The notes beneath the pieces are model-generated. The model had not been told where the DNA came from. It worked only from the letters and a program-made list of their open reading frames with translations, and made no database searches. Positions 28,282-36,767 of a stretch of 64,000 bases of DNA are shown piece after piece. How positions within the stretch are numbered: position 1 is the stretch's first letter; the number at the start of each line of letters is the position of its first letter. The stretch spans positions 1-64,000 of the forward strand of contig JAJZVU010000015.1 of NCBI GenBank assembly GCA_021845505.1. The letters run 5' to 3'. The DNA comes from Pseudomonadota bacterium. GTDB lineage: Bacteria > Pseudomonadota > Gammaproteobacteria > Burkholderiales > Burkholderiaceae_C. A program made the position numbers and the translations under genes.

Positions 28282-29030
28282 GCCCTTCACCTTCCAGGCC
28301 CGCCTCGGGCGTCCGACGTGCGCTGGTCACCGGGGGCAGCGGCGGAATCGGTGCCGCGATCTGCGAGGCCCTCGCGCGTGCCGGCATGCATGTCATCGTC
28401 CACGCCAACTCGCGGATCGAGCAGGCGCAGGCGCTGGCGCAGCGCTTGCGCGCGCAAGGCCTGGAGGCCGAGGCGGTGGCCTTCGACCTGCGCGCGGCAG
28501 CGGCCACCGCGGCGGCCGTCGCGGCGCTGCTCGAAGCGGGTCCGGTGCAGGTGCTGGTGAACAACGCCGGAGTGCACGACGACGCCGTGTTTCCGGGGAT
28601 GACCGAGCAGCAGTGGGAGCGGGTGCTGGACGTCGGGGTCAACGGCTTCTACCGCGTGACCCAGCCGTTGATGCTGCCGATGATCCGCACGCGCTGGGGG
28701 CGCATCATCAACATCACCTCGGTGGCCGCGCTGATCGGCAACCGCGGGCAGGTGAACTACGCGGCGGCCAAGGGGGCGCTGCACGCGGCCACCAAATCGC
28801 TGGCGCTGGAAGTGGCCAGTCGCGGCATCACCGTCAATGCCGTGGCGCCCGGGATCATCGCCACGCCGATGAGCGGGGGCGCGTTCGATGCCGCGGCGAT
28901 CGCGCGCCTGGTGCCGGCGCAGCGCGCCGGCACCCCCGAGGAGGTGGCCGACCTCGTGGCCTTCCTGGCCTCCGAGCGGGCCGGCTACATCACCGGGCAG
29001 GTGATTTCGATCAACGGCGGCATGGCCTGA
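28278..29030 (+). CDS. 3-ketoacyl-ACP reductase, ApeQ-like (FabG family)
   Basis: A 250-residue short-chain dehydrogenase. It has the cofactor motif TGGSGGIG, NNAG, the catalytic Ser in NITSVAALIG and the YxxxK pair in NYAAAKGALHA, and ends with TGQVISINGGMA. It reduces the ketosynthase product so that the two dehydratases can form a conjugated polyene. This is the last gene of the plus-strand block; the next gene is convergent and starts its stop six bases away. Confidence 0.92.
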   Translation: MSPSPSRPASGVRRALVTGGSGGIGAAICEALARAGMHVIVHANSRIEQAQALAQRLRAQGLEAEAVAFDLRAAAATAAAVAALLEAGPVQVLVNNAGVHDDAVFPGMTEQQWERVLDVGVNGFYRVTQPLMLPMIRTRWGRIINITSVAALIGNRGQVNYAAAKGALHAATKSLALEVASRGITVNAVAPGIIATPMSGGAFDAAAIARLVPAQRAGTPEEVADLVAFLASERAGYITGQVISINGGMA

Positions 29031-29035
29031 CGCGT

Positions 29036-29827
29036 TCAGCGACCGCGCAGCCGGCGCCAGGCCAGCCGCGGCAGGCGCAGCGCGAAGCCCAGCATCAGGC
29101 GCAGGTGCATCCAGGTCAGCAGCGTGTTGTCGCGCAGGTAGCGGAAATGCGAAACCCCGCCCTCGTCGCCGCGCAGGTAGCGCACCGGCGCCGGCAGATT
29201 GATCGCGGCCACGCCGGCCCAGCTCAGGCGCACCACGGCTTCGGGGTCGAAGTCGAAACGCCGCATCCAGCGCTGCCCGCGCATCAGCGAGCGCAGCGGG
29301 GCTATGGGGTAGACGCGAAAGCCGTAGAGGGAGTCGCCGATCCCCGCGCCCAGGGTCTCCAGCCGAGCCCAGGCGTTGGAGATCTTGCGGCCCTGCACCC
29401 TCAGTTGCGGAGCGTCGTCGGCGAACACCGGTCGCCCCAGGATCATCGCGTCGGGGTGTCGCAGCGAGGCCTGCATGAAGGCGCCGATGCACTCGGCCGG
29501 GTGCTGGCCGTCCGAATCCATGGTCAAGGCATGGCTGAAGCCGGCAGCCTGCGCAGCCTCCAGGCCGGCCAGTACCGCGGCCCCCTTGCCCTGGTTGCGC
29601 GGCAGAACGATGACCCGCAGCTGCGGGTCGCTGCCGGCCATCTCCAGCAGGCGCGGGGTGGTGCCGTCGTCGCTGCCGTCGACCACCAGCCAGACCGGAG
29701 CCCATGCCGCGCGGGCCGCGCGCACCGTCCGGTAGACGGCAGGCCCGGGGTTGTAGCTGGGAATGAGCACCAGGTGGCTGGAGCTCGGCTGCGGCGCGCC
29801 TTCTGCGGTGTCAGGAGGGAGGGTCAT
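29036..29827 (-). CDS. Family 2 glycosyltransferase
   Basis: A 263-residue GT-A enzyme: HLVLIPSYNPGPAVY at the start, VVDGSDDGT for nucleotide-sugar binding, the NQGKGAAVLAG segment and DSDGQHP carrying the DxD-like metal site. The C-terminus is basic and partly hydrophobic (membrane-associated). It resembles glycosyltransferases near flexirubin and polyene clusters, where a sugar or dolichyl-like transfer to the lipid is proposed. The ATG lies inside the upstream acyltransferase gene (17 bp overlap). Confidence 0.85.
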   Translation of the reverse strand: MTLPPDTAEGAPQPSSSHLVLIPSYNPGPAVYRTVRAARAAWAPVWLVVDGSDDGTTPRLLEMAGSDPQLRVIVLPRNQGKGAAVLAGLEAAQAAGFSHALTMDSDGQHPAECIGAFMQASLRHPDAMILGRPVFADDAPQLRVQGRKISNAWARLETLGAGIGDSLYGFRVYPIAPLRSLMRGQRWMRRFDFDPEAVVRLSWAGVAAINLPAPVRYLRGDEGGVSHFRYLRDNTLLTWMHLRLMLGFALRLPRLAWRRLRGR

Positions 29828-30632
29828 GTCGGCTGCCCTGGCAGGGCCCGCACGCGGCAGCGGGGGCCTTGTCCAGGGCCTGGCGGAAATAGGCCTGGAG
29901 TTCGGCGATGAATGCCTGCGCGTCGGTCGGCGGATCGAAGCGCCGACCCAGGCGCGCGCGGTAGGTGATGGGCAGGCGCGGTACGTCGCGCAGCCGCCAG
30001 CGCTTGCCCAGGAACGGCGAATCGGCTTCGAGCAGCACCGTCTGCACCGGGACCCCGGAGCGCTTGGAGATCCATCCCACCATGCCACGGACCGGGCCGA
30101 TCGGCTGGTCGCAACTGCGTGTCGCCTCGGGGAACAGCAGCAGCTGGCGGCCGTCGCGCAGTTCGGCCAGCGCCGACTCGATCATGCGCAGCAGGTCGTC
30201 GTTGCCGATGTAGCCGGCGAGCCGGGCACCGGCGCCCAGGGCCGGATGGGCCAGCAGGCCGGACTTCATCACGCAGGCCAGACCGGGCAGCCGCGAAATC
30301 ACCAGCGGGGCGTCGATCAGAGTGGGGTGGTTGGGTGCGACGATCAGCGGCCCCTGTCCGCGCAGCGAGTCCAGCTCCGACAGGTCGAAGCGGTAGGCGC
30401 CGATCCAGCTCAGCGTGCCCAGGTAGGCGCGGAACGCCGCGCGGATCAGCGCGCGCCCGAAGGCTCGCCCGGCGCGCGCGGGAAGCGCGTAGCACAGCGG
30501 AAGCGCCACGGGGGTCCAGAGCAGCCCCATGAGGCCGAACAGCGCGAGGCCGCAATAGGTGCGCAGGATGTCGAGCACCCGGACCGGACGCAGCGCACGG
30601 GCGCCGGCTCGCCCCGGCATCGGCTCAGTCAT
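29811..30632 (-). CDS. 1-acyl-glycerol-3-phosphate acyltransferase-like
   Basis: A 273-residue PlsC-family protein with a hydrophobic N-terminal stretch, catalytic NHPTLIDAPLV (NH-x4-D) and FPEATRS in the second block. It is distinct from both the LpxL-like enzyme of the plus strand and the PlsC at 32176-32919. With the glycosyltransferase it forms a two-gene unit facing the polyene block, likely installing or modifying the lipid anchor. Confidence 0.83.
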   Translation of the reverse strand: MTEPMPGRAGARALRPVRVLDILRTYCGLALFGLMGLLWTPVALPLCYALPARAGRAFGRALIRAAFRAYLGTLSWIGAYRFDLSELDSLRGQGPLIVAPNHPTLIDAPLVISRLPGLACVMKSGLLAHPALGAGARLAGYIGNDDLLRMIESALAELRDGRQLLLFPEATRSCDQPIGPVRGMVGWISKRSGVPVQTVLLEADSPFLGKRWRLRDVPRLPITYRARLGRRFDPPTDAQAFIAELQAYFRQALDKAPAAACGPCQGSRHDPPS

Positions 30633-30720
30633 CGCTGCGCACCCTGCGCGGGGAGCGGTCGGGAAGCCACGCCACGCCGACTCGCCGCGACACGCCGGAG
30701 CTTGCAGCCTGCCTGGCCCA

Positions 30721-32073
30721 TCAGCCCGTGACGCTGCCCGGAAGGGTCTGCGGATCGACCTGCTTCTTGCGCAGCGTCCTGGCGCGCAGGCTGCGGCGCA
30801 GATGGCGCAGCGCGTCCAGGTAGAAGATCCCCTTGAGCAGCCGCACCGAGGTCCAGATCGGCGTGTCGCCGAAGATGTCTCCCGCAAGCACCGACAGCAG
30901 CGCCTCCTTGACCCGCAGTACGTTGCGCGGGCCCATGAACAGATCGCGCATGCTCGGGTGGTTGATGCGGTAGATGAACCAGGAGAATTCGCGCGGGCCG
31001 CGGCGCAGCGCCCGATCGTAGGCTTTCATCGCGCGTGCCTCGGCGGCGGGATCGCGCAGGCAGGCGGCCAGCGCTTCGGCGGCGAACACCGCGCCTTGCA
31101 TCGCCAGCATGACGCCGGAGGAGAACACCGGGTCGATGAACGCGTAGGCATCGCCGACCAGCAGGTAGCCGGGGCCGTGGGTGCGGTCGCAGGCGTAGGA
31201 ATAGTTCCCGGTGGCCTGCACGGGGGTGACGCGGGTGGCGCCGGCCAGGCGCTCCGACAGCTCCGGCGACCTCGCGATGGTGTCGGCGAAGAACTGTTCG
31301 AGGGAGGTTTCGCGGGTCTTGAAGTAGTAGGGCCACGCGACCGCGCCGATGCTGGTCGTTCCGTCGGCCAGCGGAATGAACCAGAACCAGCCGTGGTCGA
31401 ACCAGAAGATGGTGATGTGGCCTTCGGCCTTGCCCTGCAGACGCCTGGCGCCGGTGAAATGGGCGAACATCGCCGCGCTGTTGTGCCTGGGGTTGCGGTG
31501 CTTGGCCTTGAGGCGCCCGCCGAGGAAGGTGTCCCGCCCGGAGGCGTCGACCACGTAGCGGGCGTTCCAGCTCGAGCGCGTGCCGTCGTCGTGCTCGGCC
31601 AGGATCACGGCTCCCCGTCCTGCCTCGTGGAAGCGCACGTCCTTCACGGTGCAGCCTTCGACGACCAGCGCGCCGTTGGCCGCGGCGTTGCGCAGCAGGA
31701 TGTGGTCGAACTCGGAACGGCGCACATGGTAGGCCATCGGCATGGTCCGGTTCCAGGCCTCGGCGAAGGCGTAGGTCTGGGTCTTGCGGGCATGCCACGG
31801 CGAAACGAATTCCGCACCCCACTTCTCCATGCCGATGGCGCGCACCTGCTCTCCCACCCCGAGCCGGTCGAGCAGCGCCAGGTTGGCCGGAAGCAGCGAT
31901 TCGCCGATGTGGAAACGCGGATGGCGATCCTTCTCCAGCACGGCGACCCGAATGCCCTGTTGCGCAAGCAGGGTCGCGGTGGTGGAGCCGGCAGGGCCGC
32001 CGCCGATCAACACCACGTCGCAGTCCCCCCGCTCCGGGGCCTGGGTCGGTGCAGCAGACGATTCAGCGATCAT
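30721..32073 (-). CDS. FAD-dependent oxidoreductase, halogenase-like
   Basis: A 450-residue flavoprotein with the FAD fingerprint VVLIGGGPAGSTTATLLAQQG, HIGESLLPANL and the GWFWFIPL segment that matches the WxWxIP signature of flavin-dependent halogenases, then GDAYAFIDPVFSSGVMLA. Halogenase-like flavoproteins accompany xanthomonadin- and flexirubin-type pigment genes, whose products can be brominated or chlorinated. It could halogenate or hydroxylate the aryl head or act as a desaturase; sequence alone cannot decide. An AGGAG stands just before the ATG at 32073; a longer in-frame start is at 32115. Confidence 0.82.
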   Translation of the reverse strand: MIAESSAAPTQAPERGDCDVVLIGGGPAGSTTATLLAQQGIRVAVLEKDRHPRFHIGESLLPANLALLDRLGVGEQVRAIGMEKWGAEFVSPWHARKTQTYAFAEAWNRTMPMAYHVRRSEFDHILLRNAAANGALVVEGCTVKDVRFHEAGRGAVILAEHDDGTRSSWNARYVVDASGRDTFLGGRLKAKHRNPRHNSAAMFAHFTGARRLQGKAEGHITIFWFDHGWFWFIPLADGTTSIGAVAWPYYFKTRETSLEQFFADTIARSPELSERLAGATRVTPVQATGNYSYACDRTHGPGYLLVGDAYAFIDPVFSSGVMLAMQGAVFAAEALAACLRDPAAEARAMKAYDRALRRGPREFSWFIYRINHPSMRDLFMGPRNVLRVKEALLSVLAGDIFGDTPIWTSVRLLKGIFYLDALRHLRRSLRARTLRKKQVDPQTLPGSVTG

Positions 32074-32175
32074 GGCTCCTGGAGTCCGAACGGGTCGGGA
32101 CGTGTCAAGCCGCATGCAGGCATGCGCGCGACCCCAGGTGCCCCTGCGCGTGGGCCGCAGGCCTTCGAGCCCATT

Positions 32176-32919
32176 CTAGGCAGACGCGCCCGCGCGTTGA
32201 AGCGCGTCGCGCAAGGCGTCGTGGGTCGACCGCGCCAGCTCGCGGCGGTCGTCGGCGCGCAGCACCGGCAGGTAGTGCACGTGCACCCGCAGCCGCGGGC
32301 CCGCGGCGATGCTCCGCAGGCTGTCCAGCAGGGTGTCGTCGCCGACGTAGGCGGCGCTGCGGCTGGGAGCTCCCGACACCGCGTCGACGTAGCGCAGCAG
32401 CACCGGTTGCACCACCGCGCCGGCGCTGACGGCAGCCTGGAACAGGTTGGCATGCAGCGGCAGGATGTGCGTCCCGTCGGAGGTCGTGCCCTCGGGAAAC
32501 AGCGTCACCTGTTCGGCGTTGCGCAGGCACGCGGCGATGTCGTGCACCACCCGCAGCGCGTCGCGCGGGCGCTCGCGCTCGATGAACAGGGTTCCGGCTC
32601 CGGCGACCAGGCGGCCCAGCAGCGGCCAGCGATGCACGTCGGCCTTGGCCACGAAGCGCGTCGGGTGCGCGGCGTTGAGCGCCACGATGTCCAGCCACGA
32701 CACGTGGTTCGCGGCGACCAGGCAGGCTCCCTGGAACGCCTGGCCGTGCACCTGCAGGCTGGCGCGTCCGGCGCGCAGCACGCGGCGCGACCAGCTGCGC
32801 ACCGCGTCGCGTCGAGCGGCAGCGGACATCCGGTGGAACGAGCGCATGCGCCACAGCCCGCGCAGCACTTCCAGCCCCAGGCGGCCCAGCAGCGCCGCCA
32901 GCCGCAGGCGGCGCATCAT
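32176..32919 (-). CDS. plsC: 1-acyl-sn-glycerol-3-phosphate acyltransferase
   Basis: Adds the second acyl chain to lysophosphatidate in phospholipid synthesis. The 247-residue protein has the NHVSWLDI motif (NH-x4-D), FIERERPRD and FPEGTTSDG, and a hydrophobic N-terminus. It starts ATGATG overlapping the stop of the dihydroorotase-like gene, so it ends the pyr operon. This arrangement with pyrC' is usual in betaproteobacteria and suggests a housekeeping rather than a pigment role. Confidence 0.9.
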   Translation of the reverse strand: MMRRLRLAALLGRLGLEVLRGLWRMRSFHRMSAAARRDAVRSWSRRVLRAGRASLQVHGQAFQGACLVAANHVSWLDIVALNAAHPTRFVAKADVHRWPLLGRLVAGAGTLFIERERPRDALRVVHDIAACLRNAEQVTLFPEGTTSDGTHILPLHANLFQAAVSAGAVVQPVLLRYVDAVSGAPSRSAAYVGDDTLLDSLRSIAAGPRLRVHVHYLPVLRADDRRELARSTHDALRDALQRAGASA

Positions 32920-34220
32920 CGTGCGGCGCTCGCGCCCGCCTGGTGGTGTATGACCCTGCCGTCGATAATGGTCGCAAGCACCCTGCCGTGCAGCTCCAGG
33001 TCGCCCAGCGGGGTGTGCTTGGCGCGGCTGAGCAGCGCCTCGGGAAGCGGCCTCCAGCGGGCCTGCGGATCGACGACGATCAGCTCGGCAGCCGCGTCCG
33101 CCTGCAGCCGCGGCGCCTCGACCCCGGCCGCGGCGGCGGCGCGGGTGGTCACGGCGGCCAGCGCCCGGGGCAGCGGCAGGCCGCTGCGGCGGGTGAACTC
33201 CAGCACCGCGGGAAGCAGCAGCTCGAGGCCGCTGGCGCCGGGGGCGGCCTCGCCGAAGGGCAGCACCTTGTCGTCGCTGCCCAGCGGGGTGTGGTCCGAC
33301 ACCAGCGCGTCGATGGTTCCGTCGGCCAGCGCCTGCATCAGGGCGTCGCGGTCGGCCTGCTGGCGCAGCGGCGGATCCAGGCGCATGCGCGAGTCGAACC
33401 AGCCGATGTCCAGGTCGGTGAGCAGCAGGTTGTGGATCGACACGTCGGCGGTCACAGGCAGTCCCTCGGTCTTGGCGCGCCGCAGCAGCTCGACCCCGGC
33501 CGCGCTGGACAGGCGGCACAGGTGCACCGCGCAGCCGGTCGCGCGCACCAGCTCGAAGACGGTATGCAAGGCCACCGTCTCGGCCGCCACCGGCACCCCG
33601 GCAAGCCCGAGGCGCTGGGCGTAGGGTCCGCTGGCCGCGACCCCGCGCGAAAGGTGGGCATCCAGCGCCGGCAGCCAGACCTTGTAGCCGAAGGTGCTGG
33701 CGTACTGGAGCGCGCGCAGCAGCAGCTGGGTGTCGGCCAGCGGCACGCCGGCCTGCGACAGTCCGATGCAACTGGCCTTCACCAGCGAGGCCATCTCGGC
33801 CAGTCGCTCGCCCTTGAGCCCCACGGTCAGCGCGCCCAGCGCGTACACCCGCGAGCGCCGGATGCGGCGTGCCCGCCAGCGCAGCATCTCCACCAGGCTG
33901 GGCTCGTCGAGCACGGGGTCGGTGTCGGGCGGGCAGACCACCCGGGTGACGCCGCCCGCGCCGGCCGCGGCCAGTTCGGAGTCGAGCAGCGCGTCGGCCT
34001 CGCCGCCGGGTTCGCCCAGGCGCGCGCACAGGTCGATCAACCCCGGCATCACCAGGCAGCCCTCGGCCTCGATCACTCGCTCGGCCGCGTGGTCGGCGGC
34101 CTGCTCGCCGACCGCCAGGATGCGCTCGCCGCGGATCGCCACGTCGCCGCGGCAGTGCATGCCGCTGGCCGGGTCGACCAGCGTGCCGCCGCGCACCAGA
34201 AGGGTGGTGGGGTCGTTCAT
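32916..34220 (-). CDS. pyrC': Dihydroorotase-like protein, non-catalytic (PyrC')
   Basis: A 434-residue amidohydrolase-family protein next to pyrB. The usual zinc motif DxHxH after PGLID is replaced by PGLIDLCARLGEPG, so both His ligands are missing. SDHTPLGSDDK is kept near the C-terminus. Pseudo-dihydroorotases of this type are needed to assemble active aspartate transcarbamoylase in Pseudomonas-type PyrB complexes. A catalytic PyrC must then be encoded elsewhere. pyrB is just four bases upstream. Confidence 0.9.
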   Translation of the reverse strand: MNDPTTLLVRGGTLVDPASGMHCRGDVAIRGERILAVGEQAADHAAERVIEAEGCLVMPGLIDLCARLGEPGGEADALLDSELAAAGAGGVTRVVCPPDTDPVLDEPSLVEMLRWRARRIRRSRVYALGALTVGLKGERLAEMASLVKASCIGLSQAGVPLADTQLLLRALQYASTFGYKVWLPALDAHLSRGVAASGPYAQRLGLAGVPVAAETVALHTVFELVRATGCAVHLCRLSSAAGVELLRRAKTEGLPVTADVSIHNLLLTDLDIGWFDSRMRLDPPLRQQADRDALMQALADGTIDALVSDHTPLGSDDKVLPFGEAAPGASGLELLLPAVLEFTRRSGLPLPRALAAVTTRAAAAAGVEAPRLQADAAAELIVVDPQARWRPLPEALLSRAKHTPLGDLELHGRVLATIIDGRVIHHQAGASAAR

Positions 34221-34224
34221 GGCT

Positions 34225-35181
34225 TCAGGCGCCGGTGTTGGCGACGATGGACAGCACGGCCATGCGCACCGCGATGCCGAAGCGCACCTGCGGCAGGATC
34301 ACGCTCTGCGGCCCGTCGGCGACCGAGGAGTCGAGCTCGACCCCGCGGTTGATCGGCCCCGGATGCATGACGATGGCATCGCGCCTGGCCAGCCGCAGTC
34401 GCTCCGGGGTGAGGCCGTACATCATGTGGAATTCGCTTGCCGACGGCAGCAGGCCGCCCGCCATGCGCTCGTTCTGCAGTCGCAGCGCGATCACCACGTC
34501 GGCGTCGCGCAGCCCCTGCTCGATGTCGTGGCACACCCGCACCCCGAGCTGCTGCAGGTCGGCGGGTACCAGGGTCTTCGGGCCGACCGCGCGCACCTCC
34601 GGCACGCCGAGGGTGGTGAGGGCGTGGATGTCCGAGCGCGCGACCCGCGAATGCACGATGTCGCCGACGATGGCCACCGTCAGCGCGCCGAAGTCGCGCT
34701 TGTAGTGGCGGATGGTCATCATGTCCAGCAGGCCCTGCGTCGGGTGGGCATGCCGGCCGTCGCCGGCGTTGACCACGTGCACGTGCCGGGGGACATGCGA
34801 GGCGATGAGGAACGGCGCGCCGCTCTGGCTGTGGCGCACGACGAAGATGTCGGCGTCCATCGCCTCCAGGTTGGCGATGGTGTCGAGCAGCGATTCGCCC
34901 TTGGAGGTGCTGGAGCGCTGGATGTCGAGGTTGAACACGTCGGCCGACAGCCTCTGCGCGGCGATCTCGAAGGTCGTGCGGGTGCGCGTGGAGTTCTCGA
35001 AGAACAGGTTGAACACGCTCTTGCCGCGCAGCAGCGGAACCTTCTTGACCTCGCGCTCGCCGAAGCTCATGAAGCCCTGCGCGGTGTCCATGATGTGCAG
35101 CAGCACGTCGCGCGGCAGGCCCTCGATCGACAGCAGGTGGCGAAGCTCGCCGTTGCGGTTGAGTTGCGGATGGGAGGGCAT
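34225..35181 (-). CDS. pyrB: Aspartate carbamoyltransferase catalytic subunit
   Basis: Commits carbamoyl phosphate and aspartate to pyrimidine synthesis. The 318-residue chain has the carbamoyl-phosphate motif [33 protein letters not shown] and HPGPINRG. Its start ATGA overlaps the pyrR stop. The co-encoded PyrC' subunit suggests a dodecameric PyrB-PyrC' complex without a PyrI regulatory chain. Confidence 0.96.
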   Translation of the reverse strand: MPSHPQLNRNGELRHLLSIEGLPRDVLLHIMDTAQGFMSFGEREVKKVPLLRGKSVFNLFFENSTRTRTTFEIAAQRLSADVFNLDIQRSSTSKGESLLDTIANLEAMDADIFVVRHSQSGAPFLIASHVPRHVHVVNAGDGRHAHPTQGLLDMMTIRHYKRDFGALTVAIVGDIVHSRVARSDIHALTTLGVPEVRAVGPKTLVPADLQQLGVRVCHDIEQGLRDADVVIALRLQNERMAGGLLPSASEFHMMYGLTPERLRLARRDAIVMHPGPINRGVELDSSVADGPQSVILPQVRFGIAVRMAVLSIVANTGA

Positions 35182-35708
35182 CAGGATTGCGACTCCAGGT
35201 ACACCATGCGCAGCGCCTGCCCGCCGTCCGCGTCGGCGCGTTCCAGCGCGAGCATGCGATGCGGGGGCAGCTCCACGCTGGCGCCGACGATGCCGGCGCA
35301 GATCGGCAGTTCGCGACCGCCGCGGTCGACCAGCACGGCCAGGTCGATGCGCGCCGGGCGCCCGAAGTCGTAGATTTCGTTGATCGCGGCGCGGATGGTG
35401 CGGCCGGTGTAGAGCACGTCGTCGACCAGCAGGATCGAGCGCCCGTTGACGTCGAAAGGCAGTTCGGTGCGGTTGCCGCTGGGGTGCAGCCCGCGCGTGC
35501 CGAAATCGTCGCGATGCAGGGTCGACGACACCACCCCCAGCGGCGTGCCCGGGCGCAGGTCCTCGTGCAGCCGCTGCGCCAGCCACGCGCCGCCCGAGTA
35601 GATGCCGACCAGCGTGGGCGCGGCAGCCTGGCTGGACAGCCAGTCGCGCACGAGTTCGCGCAGGCGCAGGTACAGCGCCTCGGCATCCGGAGGGGCGGGG
35701 TGGTTCAT
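35181..35708 (-). CDS. pyrR: PyrR bifunctional regulator/uracil phosphoribosyltransferase
   Basis: A 175-residue phosphoribosyltransferase-fold protein with the PRPP loop [17 protein letters not shown] and [14 protein letters not shown]. PyrR attenuates pyr operons in Bacillus and has weak uracil phosphoribosyltransferase activity; in proteobacteria its regulatory role is less clear. No attenuator structure is visible before pyrB. It overlaps ruvX and pyrB by four and one bases. Confidence 0.92.
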   Translation of the reverse strand: MNHPAPPDAEALYLRLRELVRDWLSSQAAAPTLVGIYSGGAWLAQRLHEDLRPGTPLGVVSSTLHRDDFGTRGLHPSGNRTELPFDVNGRSILLVDDVLYTGRTIRAAINEIYDFGRPARIDLAVLVDRGGRELPICAGIVGASVELPPHRMLALERADADGGQALRMVYLESQS

Positions 35709-36124
35709 GCGGCGGGATCTCGCAGGTATTGTTCCAGGATCAGCCGCGCCGATTCGGCATCGATGTCGCGCGCCCCGCTGTCCTGCGCGGCGCGCGAGGT
35801 GTAGCGCTCGTCGACCAGCGCCACCGGCAGCCCGAAGCGGCCGTGCAACTGGTTGGCGAAGCGCCTGGCCTGCAGGCTGCGCGGCTGCTCGGCTCCCTCG
35901 TCGCGCGACAGCGGCAGGCCGACGACCAGCCGCGCCGGGCGCCACTGGCCGAGCAGGCGGGCGATGGCGTCGAAGCGCTGCTGCCGGCCCGCCGCGGGCA
36001 CGCTGCACAGCGCGCTGGCGGTGCCGGTGACGGTATTGCCCACGGCCACGCCGATCAGCCGCGTGCCGAAATCGAAGCCCATCAAGACGGCGGGGTCGCG
36101 ATGGGCAACCGCGGTTTCAGGCAT
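35705..36124 (-). CDS. ruvX: Putative Holliday-junction resolvase RuvX (YqgF)
   Basis: A 139-residue RNase H-fold protein: [15 protein letters not shown] at the start with catalytic Asp, [11 protein letters not shown] in the middle and [11 protein letters not shown] near the end. YqgF proteins process 16S rRNA precursor ends and have been proposed as Holliday-junction resolvases. It overlaps algH by eight bases and pyrR by four. Confidence 0.93.
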   Translation of the reverse strand: MPETAVAHRDPAVLMGFDFGTRLIGVAVGNTVTGTASALCSVPAAGRQQRFDAIARLLGQWRPARLVVGLPLSRDEGAEQPRSLQARRFANQLHGRFGLPVALVDERYTSRAAQDSGARDIDAESARLILEQYLRDPAA

Positions 36125-36692
36125 GGCCGGCCGTGCTCGACAGGCTGACGCTGCTGATGCCCATCAGCGACATCGCCGCGTCGAAGCGCTCCTCGGCGGC
36201 GACGTCGAACACGATGCGCGAATCGGCCTCGACCGTCAGCCAGCCGTTGCGGGAGATCTCGTCCTCGAGCTGGCCGGCGCTCCACCCCGAGTAGCCCAGG
36301 GCGACGAAGAAGCGGCTCGGACCTTCAGCGGCCGAGATATGTTCCAGCACGTCCTTGGAGGTGGTCATCTGCAGGCCACCCGCCACCTGCAGCGTCGAGG
36401 CGTAGGAACGCTCGGTCGGGTCGTGCAGCACGAAGCCGCGCTCGGTCTGGACCGGGCCGCCGTAATAGACCGTCCGCGACGCCAGTTCGGCCTGCTGCAG
36501 AGGCAGCTCGATGCGCTCGAACAGGTCCTTGAGCACGATGTCGGTCGGCCTGTTGATCACCAGCCCGAGAGCTCCGCGGGACGAATGCTCGCACACATAG
36601 ATCACGCTGCCGGCGAACGACGAGTCGACCATGCCGGGCATCGCGATCAGGAACTGGTTGCTCAGGTTCGAGGCGTCGCTGCGGGATTTCAT
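36117..36692 (-). CDS. algH: UPF0301 protein AlgH/YqgE
   Basis: A 191-residue UPF0301 family protein with NQFLIAMPGM, SVIYVCEHSSRGALGLVINRP, GGPVQTERGFVLHD and FVALGYSGWSAGQLEDEI, all conserved. Its molecular function is not settled; it is linked to alginate regulation in Pseudomonas. It heads the six-gene minus-strand operon ending in plsC, and shares a 75 bp divergent intergenic region with phrB. Confidence 0.93.
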   Translation of the reverse strand: MKSRSDASNLSNQFLIAMPGMVDSSFAGSVIYVCEHSSRGALGLVINRPTDIVLKDLFERIELPLQQAELASRTVYYGGPVQTERGFVLHDPTERSYASTLQVAGGLQMTTSKDVLEHISAAEGPSRFFVALGYSGWSAGQLEDEISRNGWLTVEADSRIVFDVAAEERFDAAMSLMGISSVSLSSTAGHA

Positions 36693-36767
36693 GACGGCAC
36701 ATATTATCGCGACGCGCCCGCCAAGGGGCGCGTATTTCTCACCCCGTCGTCGACGTGGCCTTTCCCG

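Noticed and set aside
15436-32073. Polyunsaturated fatty acid or type I polyketide locus
   Set aside because: All enzymes are discrete type II proteins with LolA- and MMPL-type export; no multidomain megasynthase is present.
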